Assembly (NCBI GenBank): GCA_964654285.1
Contig: CAZZJC010000001.1
Location: forward strand, 124,001 to 188,000
DNA: 64,000 bases
Origin: BJHQ01 sp964654285
Lineage (GTDB): Bacteria > Planctomycetota > UBA11346
Reading direction: 5' to 3'
This document shows, in pieces, positions 28,317 through 36,935 of this stretch. Every line of letters starts with the position of its first letter. Position 1 is the stretch's first letter. The position numbers and the translations under genes are program-made. The notes beneath the pieces were generated by a model, which had not been told where the DNA came from, did not search any database, and was given only the letters and a program-made list of their open reading frames with translations.

Positions 28317-28531
28317 ATGGGCGTCATCAAGCGCCTGGATTCCGACTACTGGCACATCGAGTTCATCCACGATGGCGTCCGTCTCCGGACCTCGTCCCAC
28401 ACCTCCGACAAGACCAAGGCCCGCGCCATCGAGACCAGGATGCGAGCAGAGCTGCTGGCCGGCAACGACCCCGGCGATGAGCCGGGGCGACATGTTCCCT
28501 TTTACCTGGAGCGGCGCCAGGCGCCGTGCTC
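28317..28531 (+). pseudogene. truncated phage-type integrase (N-terminal remnant)
   Basis: An ATG with AAGGA upstream opens MGVIKRLDSDYWHIEFIHDG and continues VRLRTSSHTSDKTKARAIET, which looks like the arm-type DNA-binding start of a tyrosine integrase (short beta strands, then a helix). After about 60 residues the sequence loses this character and runs into the convergent metallopeptidase gene. The core-binding and catalytic domains are absent. It lies 167 bases from the guaA stop, in the usual place of an island integrase. Confidence 0.6.
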
Positions 28532-29275
28532 TCACATGGTCCGGTGTGGCCGCTCTTTGATCCAGCAGTCGAATATGTGCCGCAGCTGTTCCCAATCCGG
28601 CTCGATCTGGCCGACATGCCGCCAGAATGCGGCGCTGTGGTTGCGCTCGACACGATGCGCCACCTCATGGGCGAGGACATAGCGCATGGCCGCCGGCGGC
28701 GCTGCCGCCAGATCACGGTGCAACCTCACGATACCGGTCGGAGTGCAGACGGCCCAGGCACGGTCGCCACCGCCGATGCGGACGCGGACCGCACGAATAC
28801 CGAGGCGGGTAGTCGCCCGGTCGGCGAGACGCTGCCCTGCCGTGCGCAGGTCCTCGTCCATCCACTGGCGGATCTCGGAACGTGCTGTCCGCTCGCGCTC
28901 GATTGGGTCCGCCCAGGTTCGCTGCGGCAGACTGACCACCAATCGACTGCGGCAGACCACGCTGGCGGCATCGCCCGTGGTGGGCTGGATCTCGATCATC
29001 AACAGCCGGCCACGGTAGGGCAGCTTGGCCCCTGCAGCGTAGCGCTGCGCCTCGTTACGGCCCGCGGCCGCGGCACAGTCGGAGACAGCGTTGAAGACCC
29101 AGGTCCGCCGTGCGGTGATGAATGCGGCGGCGCTGTCCGCCCCATCCTCGGATGCGTCGGCCGGCACGATGACGGCGACTCCGGTGGGGGTCACCTCGAT
29201 GCGCCGTCGCCGACAACGGGACGAGCGTCGCACCTCGTAGGGAATGCCGGTGCGGCCGATCTGCAGCAGGCCCAT
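28532..29275 (-). CDS. YgjP/DUF45-like zinc metallopeptidase of the R-M operon
   Basis: A protein of 247 residues. MRYVLAHEVAHRVERNHSAA carries the HExxH zinc site, with a third His (RNH) and FWRHVGQIEPDWEQLR after it, as in the YgjP-like (DUF45, M48-type) family. The first 100 residues are beta-rich (RRRRIEVTPTGVAVIVP). Genes of this family often sit beside hsdR in type I restriction loci, where their task is unproven. The start lies two bases after the hsdR stop, so it is the last gene of the operon. Confidence 0.85.
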   Translation of the reverse strand: MGLLQIGRTGIPYEVRRSSRCRRRRIEVTPTGVAVIVPADASEDGADSAAAFITARRTWVFNAVSDCAAAAGRNEAQRYAAGAKLPYRGRLLMIEIQPTTGDAASVVCRSRLVVSLPQRTWADPIERERTARSEIRQWMDEDLRTAGQRLADRATTRLGIRAVRVRIGGGDRAWAVCTPTGIVRLHRDLAAAPPAAMRYVLAHEVAHRVERNHSAAFWRHVGQIEPDWEQLRHIFDCWIKERPHRTM

Positions 29276-29277
29276 GC

Positions 29278-32200
29278 TCAGACCTTCAGGTAATGCTGGA
29301 CCGCGTAGGCATCCACCTGGGCGGGAAGATCCTTCCAGGCGTCACCAAAGCGATGGCGCTCGGGGAAGATCAGGCCACGCACGGTTTGCCGGAGTTCCCT
29401 GCGCAGGTTGTCCTTGAGGTGCCAGCCGGCCGGGGCGCTCTGGTCAGAGCGGTACGCGGCGTCGATGGCGGTGGCCAGTGTCGTGATGGGGTCTGCTTCG
29501 CCGCTGCCATACATGGGGCCGTCCTCGGCAACGCGGCCAACTGGAGCCATGTCCGCCAACAGCAGGGCGCGGATGGCGTACGCTTCCTTGGACAGGCCGC
29601 TGTCCTGGTGCGCCTGCTCGGTGGCGACGATCTCGGCGGCGATCTTCTCGTAGTGCTTGAGCGCCTCGGCGGCGCCAAGCTGGCCCTCCTCCATCCGGCG
29701 CAGCACCTCCATCACCCGTTCCGAGAAGCGTCCGAACTGCGCCTCGTTGGCTTCGGCCTTTTCGCGCAGCACCTTCTTCAGCTCGCTAGCCTTGCGGATG
29801 GCGGCGGTCTTCAGGTCGGCTTCGCTCTTGCCTTCGGTCTGGAAGTCGCTGCCGAACTCCGGGTCGGTCAGGCTGCGCAACTGGCAGATCGTGGTGATGC
29901 CAGTCACCGCCAGGTGCTGCGCCAACATGTCGCGGATCTTTCCCGACATCCCGCGCAGATCGACGGCGTCCTTGCGCTCGAAGATCAGGGTGGCGTAGGC
30001 GATGAACCCAGCGACCCACTTGCAGTCATCCTGATAGGCTAGCACCGCCGGATCTGGGCAAACGGCTTCGTAGGCGCGCAGGAATGCCTTGGCCAGCCGC
30101 TTGAAGCCCAGCCAGGCGTCCTCGCCGCCCAGACGCTGCACCAGGGCGTCGAACTCCTGCTTCACCGCGACCTTCGACCCAGCCGAGCGTGGGATACCAG
30201 CCAATGCCGGCAACATCGCCCGGTGGGCGTCGCGCAGGCGGGCGCGTTCGGCGTCGAGGTCATGCAGGGCGTTACGCACATCGTCGGCACGGTAGCTGGA
30301 CAGGGCCTCGTCGAGGTGCTTGGTGACGCCGATGTAGTCCACCACCAGGCCGTAGGACTTATGTGGTCCGGCGACACGGTTGGTGCGGGCGATGGCCTGC
30401 AGCAGGCCGTGCTCCTTGAGCGGGCTGTCGAGATACATCACCGCCTCGTCGGGCGCGTCGAAGCCAGTCAGCAGCTTGTTGCAGACGATGAGGATGCCGA
30501 GGGAATCCTCACGGTCGAGGAAACGGCCGACGATACGCTTCTCGCCGTCGCGATCCTGGGCGAGGCGTACCAGGTCGGCGCGGATGCCGGCGACCCACGC
30601 ATCCTCGCTGGGCTTGGCGTCCTCCTGGCTGCTGGAGTAGACGCAGGCGGTCATCTGGTCGGCCTGCTGCCGGGCGGCGTCGGGAGCGACACCCTGCGCG
30701 ACCAGTCCAGCGGTGATGACCGTGTCGAAGGCCCGCTTGAACAGCACCACCGCCTCGCGGTCGATGGCGACGAACTGCGCCTTCAGGGCGTCTGGCCGGC
30801 AATGGGCCTGGAAGTGGGTCCAGGCGTCCAGGGCCAGCAGTTCGACGCGCTGCGGATGCTTGGCCAGTTCGGCGACGGTGACGCCGCGCTGCTTGATGGC
30901 CTCGATGGTGGCGGGCGGCTGGCCGGCGAACCACTGGTCGAACTGGATATCCAGCTTGGCCGGATCGACCTGCCATTCGGCTTTGCGGCTGGTGTAGCGG
31001 ATCGGCACCGTCGCCCCATCGCGCACCGCGTCGTCGATGCTGTAGCGGTCGAGGTAGCCCTCGCCGGGAGCGCCGAAGTTGGCGTAGGTGTCCTTGTCGT
31101 CGGTGCGGATCGGCGTGCCGGTGAAGCCGAAGAAACGGGCCTCGGGTAACGTGGCGCGCAGGTAGGCGCCCAGGTCGCGCTCCTGCGTGCGGTGGCACTC
31201 GTCCACCAGCACGATCCAGTTGGCGCTGTCAGCCACCGCCGTGCGGCTGCCTTCCAGCTTCTGGATGGTGGACAGCACGGTCAGTCCCCGGCTGCCGCCG
31301 TGCAGCAGTTCCTGCAGGCGCTTGCCGCTTTTCGCCTGCACCGGATTGGGCAGACCGCAGGCGGCGAAGGTGGCGCTGATCTGCGTATCCAGGTCCACCC
31401 GGTCGGTCAGCACCAGGATGTTGCGGTTGGCCAGTTCGGTATGATCGCAGCCCAGGTGCCACTTCAGCTTCAGCGTGGCATAGGCCATGGTCAGGCTCTT
31501 GCCCGAACCCTGCGTGTGCCAGATCAGTCCGCGCCGGTGCTTGGCCTCGGTGACGCGATCCACCAGCTTGTTCACCGCCCGGAACTGCTGGTAGCGGCAG
31601 ACTTTCTTGACCACCCGTTGATCGCGTCGCTCGAAGACGGTGAAATGGGCCAGTAGATCGCACAGGCGCGACGGCTCCAGCAGACACCAGAGGTGCTGTT
31701 CCAGCGGGGTGGCGAAGTCCACCGGCGTACGTGGCCAGGGGTCCTGCCAGATGCCCCAATGCTGGCTGGCCGCACCGGTGGCGCCGTACAGCGTCGTCAC
31801 GCCATCAGTGATCAGGTTCAGCAGGTTGGGGGCGAAGAGGCGCGGGATGTCGCGCTCGTATTGCTTGATCTGCTCGAAGGCCTCGCCGGTCTTGTCGTGG
31901 CCGGCCACCGGCGACTTGCATTCGACGACCACCAGGGGGATGCCGTTGCAGAACAGCACCAGATCGGGCTTGCGGCTGTGCTGGGCCTGGACGTGGAACT
32001 GGCTGGTCACCGCCCAGTCGTTGCCGTGCAGCGGGTCGGCGAAGTCGAGCAGGTGGATGGTCTTCTTGGTCCGCTGGCCCGGCACGCGGCGGCTGTAGCC
32101 CCCGCGCAGCCACGCCAGCCACTGCTGGTTGTCGGACTGGCTGGCGCAGTCGGCGGCCACCAACCGCGCCACCTCGGCGTCCACCCTGTTCAGGCGCTGG

Positions 32201-32358
32201 ATCGCCGCCAGCAGCCGGCCGGTGAGCAGGACGGTGTTCAGGGCACCGTCACGCTCGGCCTGGTTCTGGTCCGGCGACACCACGGCGTAGCCTAGGGCGC
32301 GCAGGGCGTCGAGGCAGGGCTTTTCGGCCAGGGTGTATTCGGAGCCGGTCTGGGACAT
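29278..32358 (-). CDS. hsdR: type I restriction endonuclease subunit R
   Basis: A protein of 1026 residues, full length for the family. The PD-(D/E)xK nuclease lies at about 130-150 (PDLVLFCNGIPLVVVECKS). The SF2 translocase follows: Walker A in HTQGSGKSLTM near 281, DECH box near 384 (LVDECHR) and motif III FTGTP near 411. A long helical C-terminal region binds the HsdM/HsdS core. All catalytic residues are present, so the subunit looks active. It begins two bases after the stop of the small ATPase partner (32361-32861). Confidence 0.96.
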   Translation of the reverse strand: MSQTGSEYTLAEKPCLDALRALGYAVVSPDQNQAERDGALNTVLLTGRLLAAIQRLNRVDAEVARLVAADCASQSDNQQWLAWLRGGYSRRVPGQRTKKTIHLLDFADPLHGNDWAVTSQFHVQAQHSRKPDLVLFCNGIPLVVVECKSPVAGHDKTGEAFEQIKQYERDIPRLFAPNLLNLITDGVTTLYGATGAASQHWGIWQDPWPRTPVDFATPLEQHLWCLLEPSRLCDLLAHFTVFERRDQRVVKKVCRYQQFRAVNKLVDRVTEAKHRRGLIWHTQGSGKSLTMAYATLKLKWHLGCDHTELANRNILVLTDRVDLDTQISATFAACGLPNPVQAKSGKRLQELLHGGSRGLTVLSTIQKLEGSRTAVADSANWIVLVDECHRTQERDLGAYLRATLPEARFFGFTGTPIRTDDKDTYANFGAPGEGYLDRYSIDDAVRDGATVPIRYTSRKAEWQVDPAKLDIQFDQWFAGQPPATIEAIKQRGVTVAELAKHPQRVELLALDAWTHFQAHCRPDALKAQFVAIDREAVVLFKRAFDTVITAGLVAQGVAPDAARQQADQMTACVYSSSQEDAKPSEDAWVAGIRADLVRLAQDRDGEKRIVGRFLDREDSLGILIVCNKLLTGFDAPDEAVMYLDSPLKEHGLLQAIARTNRVAGPHKSYGLVVDYIGVTKHLDEALSSYRADDVRNALHDLDAERARLRDAHRAMLPALAGIPRSAGSKVAVKQEFDALVQRLGGEDAWLGFKRLAKAFLRAYEAVCPDPAVLAYQDDCKWVAGFIAYATLIFERKDAVDLRGMSGKIRDMLAQHLAVTGITTICQLRSLTDPEFGSDFQTEGKSEADLKTAAIRKASELKKVLREKAEANEAQFGRFSERVMEVLRRMEEGQLGAAEALKHYEKIAAEIVATEQAHQDSGLSKEAYAIRALLLADMAPVGRVAEDGPMYGSGEADPITTLATAIDAAYRSDQSAPAGWHLKDNLRRELRQTVRGLIFPERHRFGDAWKDLPAQVDAYAVQHYLKV

Positions 32359-32360
32359 GT

Positions 32361-32861
32361 TCAGCAGAGCGCGTAGCTACCACGAGGAATGAGGCCGCTC
32401 TTCGCCAGCAGTCGGTTGACCGGGTGGTGTCGCGGGATCCGCACCGAGCCGCTGCTGGACAGGTAGACGGGATGCGTCCGCTTCAGGCGGGACAGGGCCT
32501 TGCCGTCACCAGACCACCAACGCTGGAGCCACTCGTATTTCTGCAGCACGGTCTTGGCATCGGTTTCGTTCTGGGCGCCGTGGACCTCGATCCAATGCAC
32601 GGTCTCGGCGCCATCGGTCTGATTGACCGCGATGGCAAAGTCCCAGCGATGTCCGTGGGGGTCGCTACGCTGCAGTGCCCGGTCGACATGGACCGAGCCG
32701 ACGATCTTCCGAGGATTGCCGACTTCCAGGCGTGGCGCCATTTCCTTGGCAGGAATGGCCTGGAGGCCCGGCTTGAGGGCATCGGTCAGATGCGGTGTTG
32801 CCGCCACGGCCTGGGCGAATGGCGATGGCGGACCTGGGCGTGAGCTGCGCGGCTTAGCCAT
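32361..32861 (-). CDS. small partner of the operon ATPase, possible PD-(D/E)xK-like effector
   Basis: A protein of 166 residues starting MAKPRSSRPG, with its ATG inside the end of the ATPase gene (8-base overlap), so the two are coupled. I do not recognise a family. The middle holds HRWDFAIAVNQTDG and then VHWIEVHGAQNE. Asp74, Glu92 and His94 would fit a PD-(D/E)xK nuclease core in which the Lys is replaced by His (IEVH), followed by a helix with conserved-looking KYEWLQRWW. The C-terminal 40 residues are basic (RIPRHHPVNRLL). Nuclease activity is an inference from this spacing only. Confidence 0.6.
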   Translation of the reverse strand: MAKPRSSRPGPPSPFAQAVAATPHLTDALKPGLQAIPAKEMAPRLEVGNPRKIVGSVHVDRALQRSDPHGHRWDFAIAVNQTDGAETVHWIEVHGAQNETDAKTVLQKYEWLQRWWSGDGKALSRLKRTHPVYLSSSGSVRIPRHHPVNRLLAKSGLIPRGSYALC

Positions 32862-34026
32862 GGGGCTCGGCCTGGGCATCGCTGACGACCTGGGCGGCAA
32901 TGCCGCTGAACTCGCTGAGCCCACCCCAGGTGGCTTCCGCGGCTTCGTCCGAACCGGGATCCAGGCCAGAGATGTCGACGGCCGGTTTGCCCTGGGTGAA
33001 GAAGTAGGCGCGGCTGGTTTTGGTCAGCAGCTTCGTCGCCATCTCCTGGGTATGCGCGTTCGTCGGCAGGCTGAGCAGGCGCAGGACCTCGCCGGCCATG
33101 TCGCGCTTCTTGCTGTGCTTCCGTTTCAGTTCGCCCAGCGCCCACACCAGATCCAACACCTGGGGCGAGTGCGTCGTGAGGCTGACCTGGTAGCCGCGCG
33201 CCAGCAGCTCGCACACGGCGGTCAGGACCACGGTGATGGCCTTGGGATGCAGGCCCATCTCCAGTTCTTCCAGCACCACCCGCTTGATGGATCCGCGTCG
33301 GGGCGCCATGCCCGCCGGCATGAGCCAATAGAGCCCCAGCAACCAGGGCACCGACTCGCGCTGACCTGCCGACCACGCCATGTAGGGCAGGCTGCCCTCC
33401 ATCTTCCCATCGCTCAGGGTCAGGCGCTTGGTGGAGCGCTGGCGCTCGATCTTCAGCGAGAATCCTTGGAAAATGCTGTCCAACAACTTGGCTCGCAGCT
33501 CGCCGGGCAACCGCTTGTCGCGCGGGAACAAATCGCGCTTGGCGTCCTTGCCCTCGTCGAACTCCTGTTCCAGCAACAGGCGGATCTGGTCGCTGAACTC
33601 GCTCACGGCAAAGGGCGTCCCCGGCGGGAACTCCGAGAAGGGGCGCAGCCATCCTTCGCGGCTGAACGCCATGACGCGCTGTGCCGGGATGTAGAAGCAG
33701 GTCGGTGTCGAGGACATGCCCCGGCGGTCGGTCAACTTGGCGAAGGGGATCTGTTGGCCGTTCCAGGTGGTGCTATGTCCGCTCAGGAGGCTGTGCATGC
33801 CTTCGCCGAAATACATCTCGGCGAACTCGTGGTCGCTGTTCCAGGCGCGTCCATAGGTCTCGCTGACCTTGGTGATGTGGCCCCGGTCGGTCAGCAGACG
33901 CAGCATCTGCAGCGCGATGCTCTTGCCCGACCCCTGGTGTCCGACCAGGACCGTCAGGTCGCCGAAATGGAGGTCGGCATCCGTGATGGGTCCGAAATGC
34001 TGCAGGTGCAGGTGGTCACGAGCCAT
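32854..34026 (-). CDS. ABC-type/OLD-like AAA ATPase inside a type I R-M operon
   Basis: A protein of 390 residues. It has Walker A GHQGSGKSIAL at about 28-38, a signature SAGQRESVPWLL near 220, Walker B VVLEELEMGLHP near 250 (double Glu) and the H-loop SLTTHSPQVLDL near 285. This is the COG1106/AAA_15-21 type seen in defence ATPases (OLD, PtuA, AriA). There is no TOPRIM or other nuclease domain after the ATPase, so the effector should be a separate protein; the small gene downstream overlaps by 8 bases. Its start overlaps the hsdS stop by 11 bases. Confidence 0.85.
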   Translation of the reverse strand: MARDHLHLQHFGPITDADLHFGDLTVLVGHQGSGKSIALQMLRLLTDRGHITKVSETYGRAWNSDHEFAEMYFGEGMHSLLSGHSTTWNGQQIPFAKLTDRRGMSSTPTCFYIPAQRVMAFSREGWLRPFSEFPPGTPFAVSEFSDQIRLLLEQEFDEGKDAKRDLFPRDKRLPGELRAKLLDSIFQGFSLKIERQRSTKRLTLSDGKMEGSLPYMAWSAGQRESVPWLLGLYWLMPAGMAPRRGSIKRVVLEELEMGLHPKAITVVLTAVCELLARGYQVSLTTHSPQVLDLVWALGELKRKHSKKRDMAGEVLRLLSLPTNAHTQEMATKLLTKTSRAYFFTQGKPAVDISGLDPGSDEAAEATWGGLSEFSGIAAQVVSDAQAEPHG

Positions 34027-35119
34027 GGGCGATGGACTCCGTGGAGGAGGTGGCCGGCACGCGGACGCGGCCGGTGAGGAGGTCGTCGAGGAGGCCGCGT
34101 TTCATGGTCTTGATGGATTCGACCTGCTGGCGCTCTAACAGCATCGTTGATTCCAGGGCATCAAGCATCGCGGCGATGCGGTCCTGGTCGAGCCTCGTGG
34201 GGATTTGGACCGTGAGGGCGCGGGCGTCGCCCTGGCTGATGAAGGGCTGGGCTCCACCGCCGGTCGGCCAGAACGCTGGGGAGTTGGCAAGGTGGTAGAG
34301 GTAGCGCAGGTTGAGATCGGGCTTTGGGTCGGTGATCGTGATGGTGTTCTTAATGGCCGTCCAATCGCCATCGGCCCAGAAACACTTACCGCAACGGGCG
34401 CCGATGGCTGACAACACGATGCCGGGGCCGTGATGCTCGGCGTTCGACACACACCCGTCATTGCCGGTGGCGCTGTATGCCCTGGCGCCCGTTGCCACAT
34501 AGGACGCCTTGGTGATGGAGGTGTTTCCCCAGGCGATCAGCACCAGTTCGCCAAGGTTGCGCGGTGATGCCGTTGTCTGATGCGGCAGGCAAAGGCGCAG
34601 TTCGTCGTAAAGCGTGGAAGTCTGCTCCGCCACCGCCTGGGCGGCCTGGATGGCTTGGTCCACGGCAGCCAGGACGGCGGCGATGCGGTGTTGTTCGTCG
34701 AGCGGAGGTGCGACCATCGGAAGTTGGACTAGATCACCTTGATTGAGCTTGGTCCGTGTTCCGCCGTTGATGTACGGCGTTATGTTCCGGTGGGCAAAGT
34801 AGTGGAAGATATACTCACGCGAAAACCCTTGTTTTGACCGCAGAACGTGCGCGTGATTATTGACCCAGCACTTGCCCTCAACGAGGTTGCAGATGGGTCG
34901 TTCCGCTGCCTCGTGGAAGTTGCCACCGTCTTCGGCCATAAGAATCAACGGCTCATCAAAGATGAACGCGTTGATGTGATCGACAATGTTGTTGGCACCC
35001 CAGTACGGAATCTCGCCTTTCATGAAGCGGCGTTCGTCCGCATTGAGCGGCTTCCGCTGGCTGTCGAGGACCTCGACGCAGTCGCCTAGTACGTACCGAG
35101 CCCACCCCTCAGGAACCAT
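34016..35119 (-). CDS. hsdS: type I restriction-modification specificity subunit S
   Basis: A protein of 367 residues from ATG 35119; a longer open start adds an unlikely Gly/Trp segment. It has two target recognition domains (about 1-130 and 190-320). Each ends in the conserved helical spacer: LPMVAPPLDEQHRIAAVLAA and LTVQIPTRLDQDRIAAMLDA. The second TRD begins GNTSITKASYVATGARAYSA. The protein sets the DNA sequence recognised by the complex. It overlaps hsdM by 11 bases upstream and the ATPase gene by 11 bases downstream. Confidence 0.93.
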   Translation of the reverse strand: MVPEGWARYVLGDCVEVLDSQRKPLNADERRFMKGEIPYWGANNIVDHINAFIFDEPLILMAEDGGNFHEAAERPICNLVEGKCWVNNHAHVLRSKQGFSREYIFHYFAHRNITPYINGGTRTKLNQGDLVQLPMVAPPLDEQHRIAAVLAAVDQAIQAAQAVAEQTSTLYDELRLCLPHQTTASPRNLGELVLIAWGNTSITKASYVATGARAYSATGNDGCVSNAEHHGPGIVLSAIGARCGKCFWADGDWTAIKNTITITDPKPDLNLRYLYHLANSPAFWPTGGGAQPFISQGDARALTVQIPTRLDQDRIAAMLDALESTMLLERQQVESIKTMKRGLLDDLLTGRVRVPATSSTESIAHGS

Positions 35120-36935
35120 ACCCCAGCCCTTCCAAATGCCCCCACATCGCCCGCTCCGCCGCATCCCTCTTGGCCTGCAACTCCTTGAGCTTCTTCACCG
35201 CCTCGCGCACATCCACCCGCTCCACCGGCGGCGCGGTGCTGACATAGCGGCTGATGTTCAGGGTGTCGTCGTTGCCGTGGATCTCGTCCAGGCCCACCAC
35301 CCGGCAAAAGCGATCCTCGTCAGCCCAGCGATGGAACGCCGCCGCGATGCGGTCCACATGCGCCTGTTCCAGGTGGTTCTGCGCCTTGCCCTCGCGGTAG
35401 TCGCGCTCGGCGTTGATGATCAGCACCTTGCCCTTCCGGTCGGCCGGCTTGGCCGGGTTCACGATCAGGATGCAGGCGGGGATGCTGGCACCGTAGAACA
35501 GGTTGCCGGCCAGGCCGATGACCGCCTCGATCAGGTCGGCTTTCAGCAGGCCGCTGCGGATTGCCCCTTCCGCGCCGCCACGGAACAGCACACCGTGGGG
35601 CAGCACCACGCCGAGCATGCCGGTGGGGTTGAGGCTGGCGACCATATGCTGGACGAAGGCGAGGTCGCCATAGCTCTTGGGCGGGCAGCCGAAGCGGTCG
35701 CGGCCGAAAGGGTCGCCCTGGCTCCACAGGTCGTGGCCCCAGGCATCCAGGCTGAAGGGAGGATTGGCCAGGACCCGGTCGAAGGTGCGAAGGGTGCGTC
35801 CTGGGAGCGCGCCGCTCCGCGGCGCATTCGAAGCGCCGCGGAGCGGCGCGCTCCCAGGCAGCACATGCTTGGGATCCCGCAGGGTGTCGCCGCGCCTGAT
35901 GTCGGCGTCGTCCAGCCCATGCAGGAAGAGGTTCATCTGGCAGATGGCCCAGGTGTTGAGGTTCACCTCCTGGCCGAACAGGTGCAGGGACTTGGGGTTC
36001 TGGCCCTGCCGTTCCAGGGCATGGACGGCCTCCAGCAGCATGCCGCCGGAACCACAGGTGGGATCGTAGATGCTCATGCCCGCCTGCGGGCGCAGGCACT
36101 CGACGATCAGGCGCACCACCATCTTCGGGGTGTAGAACTCGCCGCCCTTCTTGCCGGCGTCGTCGGCGAACTGGCTGATCAGGTATTCGTAGGCGTTGCC
36201 GAGGATGTCCGGTTCGACATCGATGGTGCGCAGGCGGTGGCGCTCGAAGTGCTGGAGCAGGGCCTCCAGCGTGGCGTCGGGGAAGCGCTCCTTGTTGTTG
36301 AAGTCCACATCCTGGAACACGCCGCGCAGGCGGGCGTTGGCATCTTCGATGGCGCGGAAGGCGATGTTCAGGTGTTCGCCGATGTTGGTGCTATGGCCGC
36401 GCACATCCCGCCAGAAGGCCCCGGCGGGGATGTGGAAGCGGTGCTCGTCGGGATCGGCGGCCAGATCCTTGTCGCCGGCGAATGTGGCCAGGCGGTCCTC
36501 GTATTCCTCCTCCCACACATCGCAGAGTCGTTTGAAGAACAGCAGGCCGAAGATGTAGTGCTTGTAGTCGCTGGCGTCGATCTTGCCGCGCAGCAGGTCG
36601 GCGGCCTTCCAGAGGTGCCGTTCGAGCTGCGACAGGGTCAGCTTGGCGCCGGGGGCTGGGGCCTCGTCCTCGGTCGGCGCGGCGGGCTTGTCGGCCGCCG
36701 GCCGCCGGGGAGCTGGCGCCAGGGATGCCGCCGCTGCGCCGGTCACTGTACGCCGCACCGAGCCGCCGCGTCCGCGACCCTTCTCCAAGCGGCCCGAGGC
36801 CAGCAGGAGGTCCCGGGCCGCATCATAACGGGCCTCGTCCCAACCGAGGCCATCACGTAGGGAGCCATTCCCGATGGTCGAACCATCAGCGGGTACGCGG
36901 GTGAACAGGGTTTCGGCGTCGTCGTGAGCTGGCAC
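35109..36935 (-). CDS. hsdM: type I N6-adenine DNA methyltransferase subunit M, with palindromic insertion
   Basis: A protein of 608 residues from GTG 36935, with GGGGAG upstream; a TTG at 36983 would add 16 residues. An extra N-terminal winged-helix-like region and Pro/Ala linker precede HsdM_N (QLERHLWKAADLLRGKIDAS, near 110). The SAM motif is YDPTCGSGGML and the catalytic motif VLANPPFSL. Just before NPPF a 59-bp palindrome is inserted in frame, adding about 20 residues (SAPLRGASNAPRSGALPG). The enzyme methylates adenine with HsdS and, with HsdR, restricts unmethylated DNA. It heads the island operon. Confidence 0.95.
   Translation of the reverse strand: MPAHDDAETLFTRVPADGSTIGNGSLRDGLGWDEARYDAARDLLLASGRLEKGRGRGGSVRRTVTGAAAASLAPAPRRPAADKPAAPTEDEAPAPGAKLTLSQLERHLWKAADLLRGKIDASDYKHYIFGLLFFKRLCDVWEEEYEDRLATFAGDKDLAADPDEHRFHIPAGAFWRDVRGHSTNIGEHLNIAFRAIEDANARLRGVFQDVDFNNKERFPDATLEALLQHFERHRLRTIDVEPDILGNAYEYLISQFADDAGKKGGEFYTPKMVVRLIVECLRPQAGMSIYDPTCGSGGMLLEAVHALERQGQNPKSLHLFGQEVNLNTWAICQMNLFLHGLDDADIRRGDTLRDPKHVLPGSAPLRGASNAPRSGALPGRTLRTFDRVLANPPFSLDAWGHDLWSQGDPFGRDRFGCPPKSYGDLAFVQHMVASLNPTGMLGVVLPHGVLFRGGAEGAIRSGLLKADLIEAVIGLAGNLFYGASIPACILIVNPAKPADRKGKVLIINAERDYREGKAQNHLEQAHVDRIAAAFHRWADEDRFCRVVGLDEIHGNDDTLNISRYVSTAPPVERVDVREAVKKLKELQAKRDAAERAMWGHLEGLGYGS
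35800..35858. repeat. 59-bp perfect palindrome inserted in frame in hsdM
   Basis: Two 26-base arms (35800-35825 and 35833-35858), starting CCTGGGAGCGCGCCGCTCCG and perfectly complementary, flank a 7-base centre ATTCGAA. It has no stop in the hsdM frame and encodes a Ser/Ala/Pro/Arg-rich loop flanked on both sides by LPG. It resembles the in-gene palindromic elements described in Rickettsia. The outer CTGGGAGCGC is shared with the intergenic repeat at 23342. Confidence 0.9.

Noticed and set aside
32854..34026. Calling the ATPase with its partner a PARIS (AriA-AriB) system
   Set aside because: The small partner is 166 residues and shows no TOPRIM or DUF4435 features, and AriA proteins differ in length; only the general ATPase type agrees.
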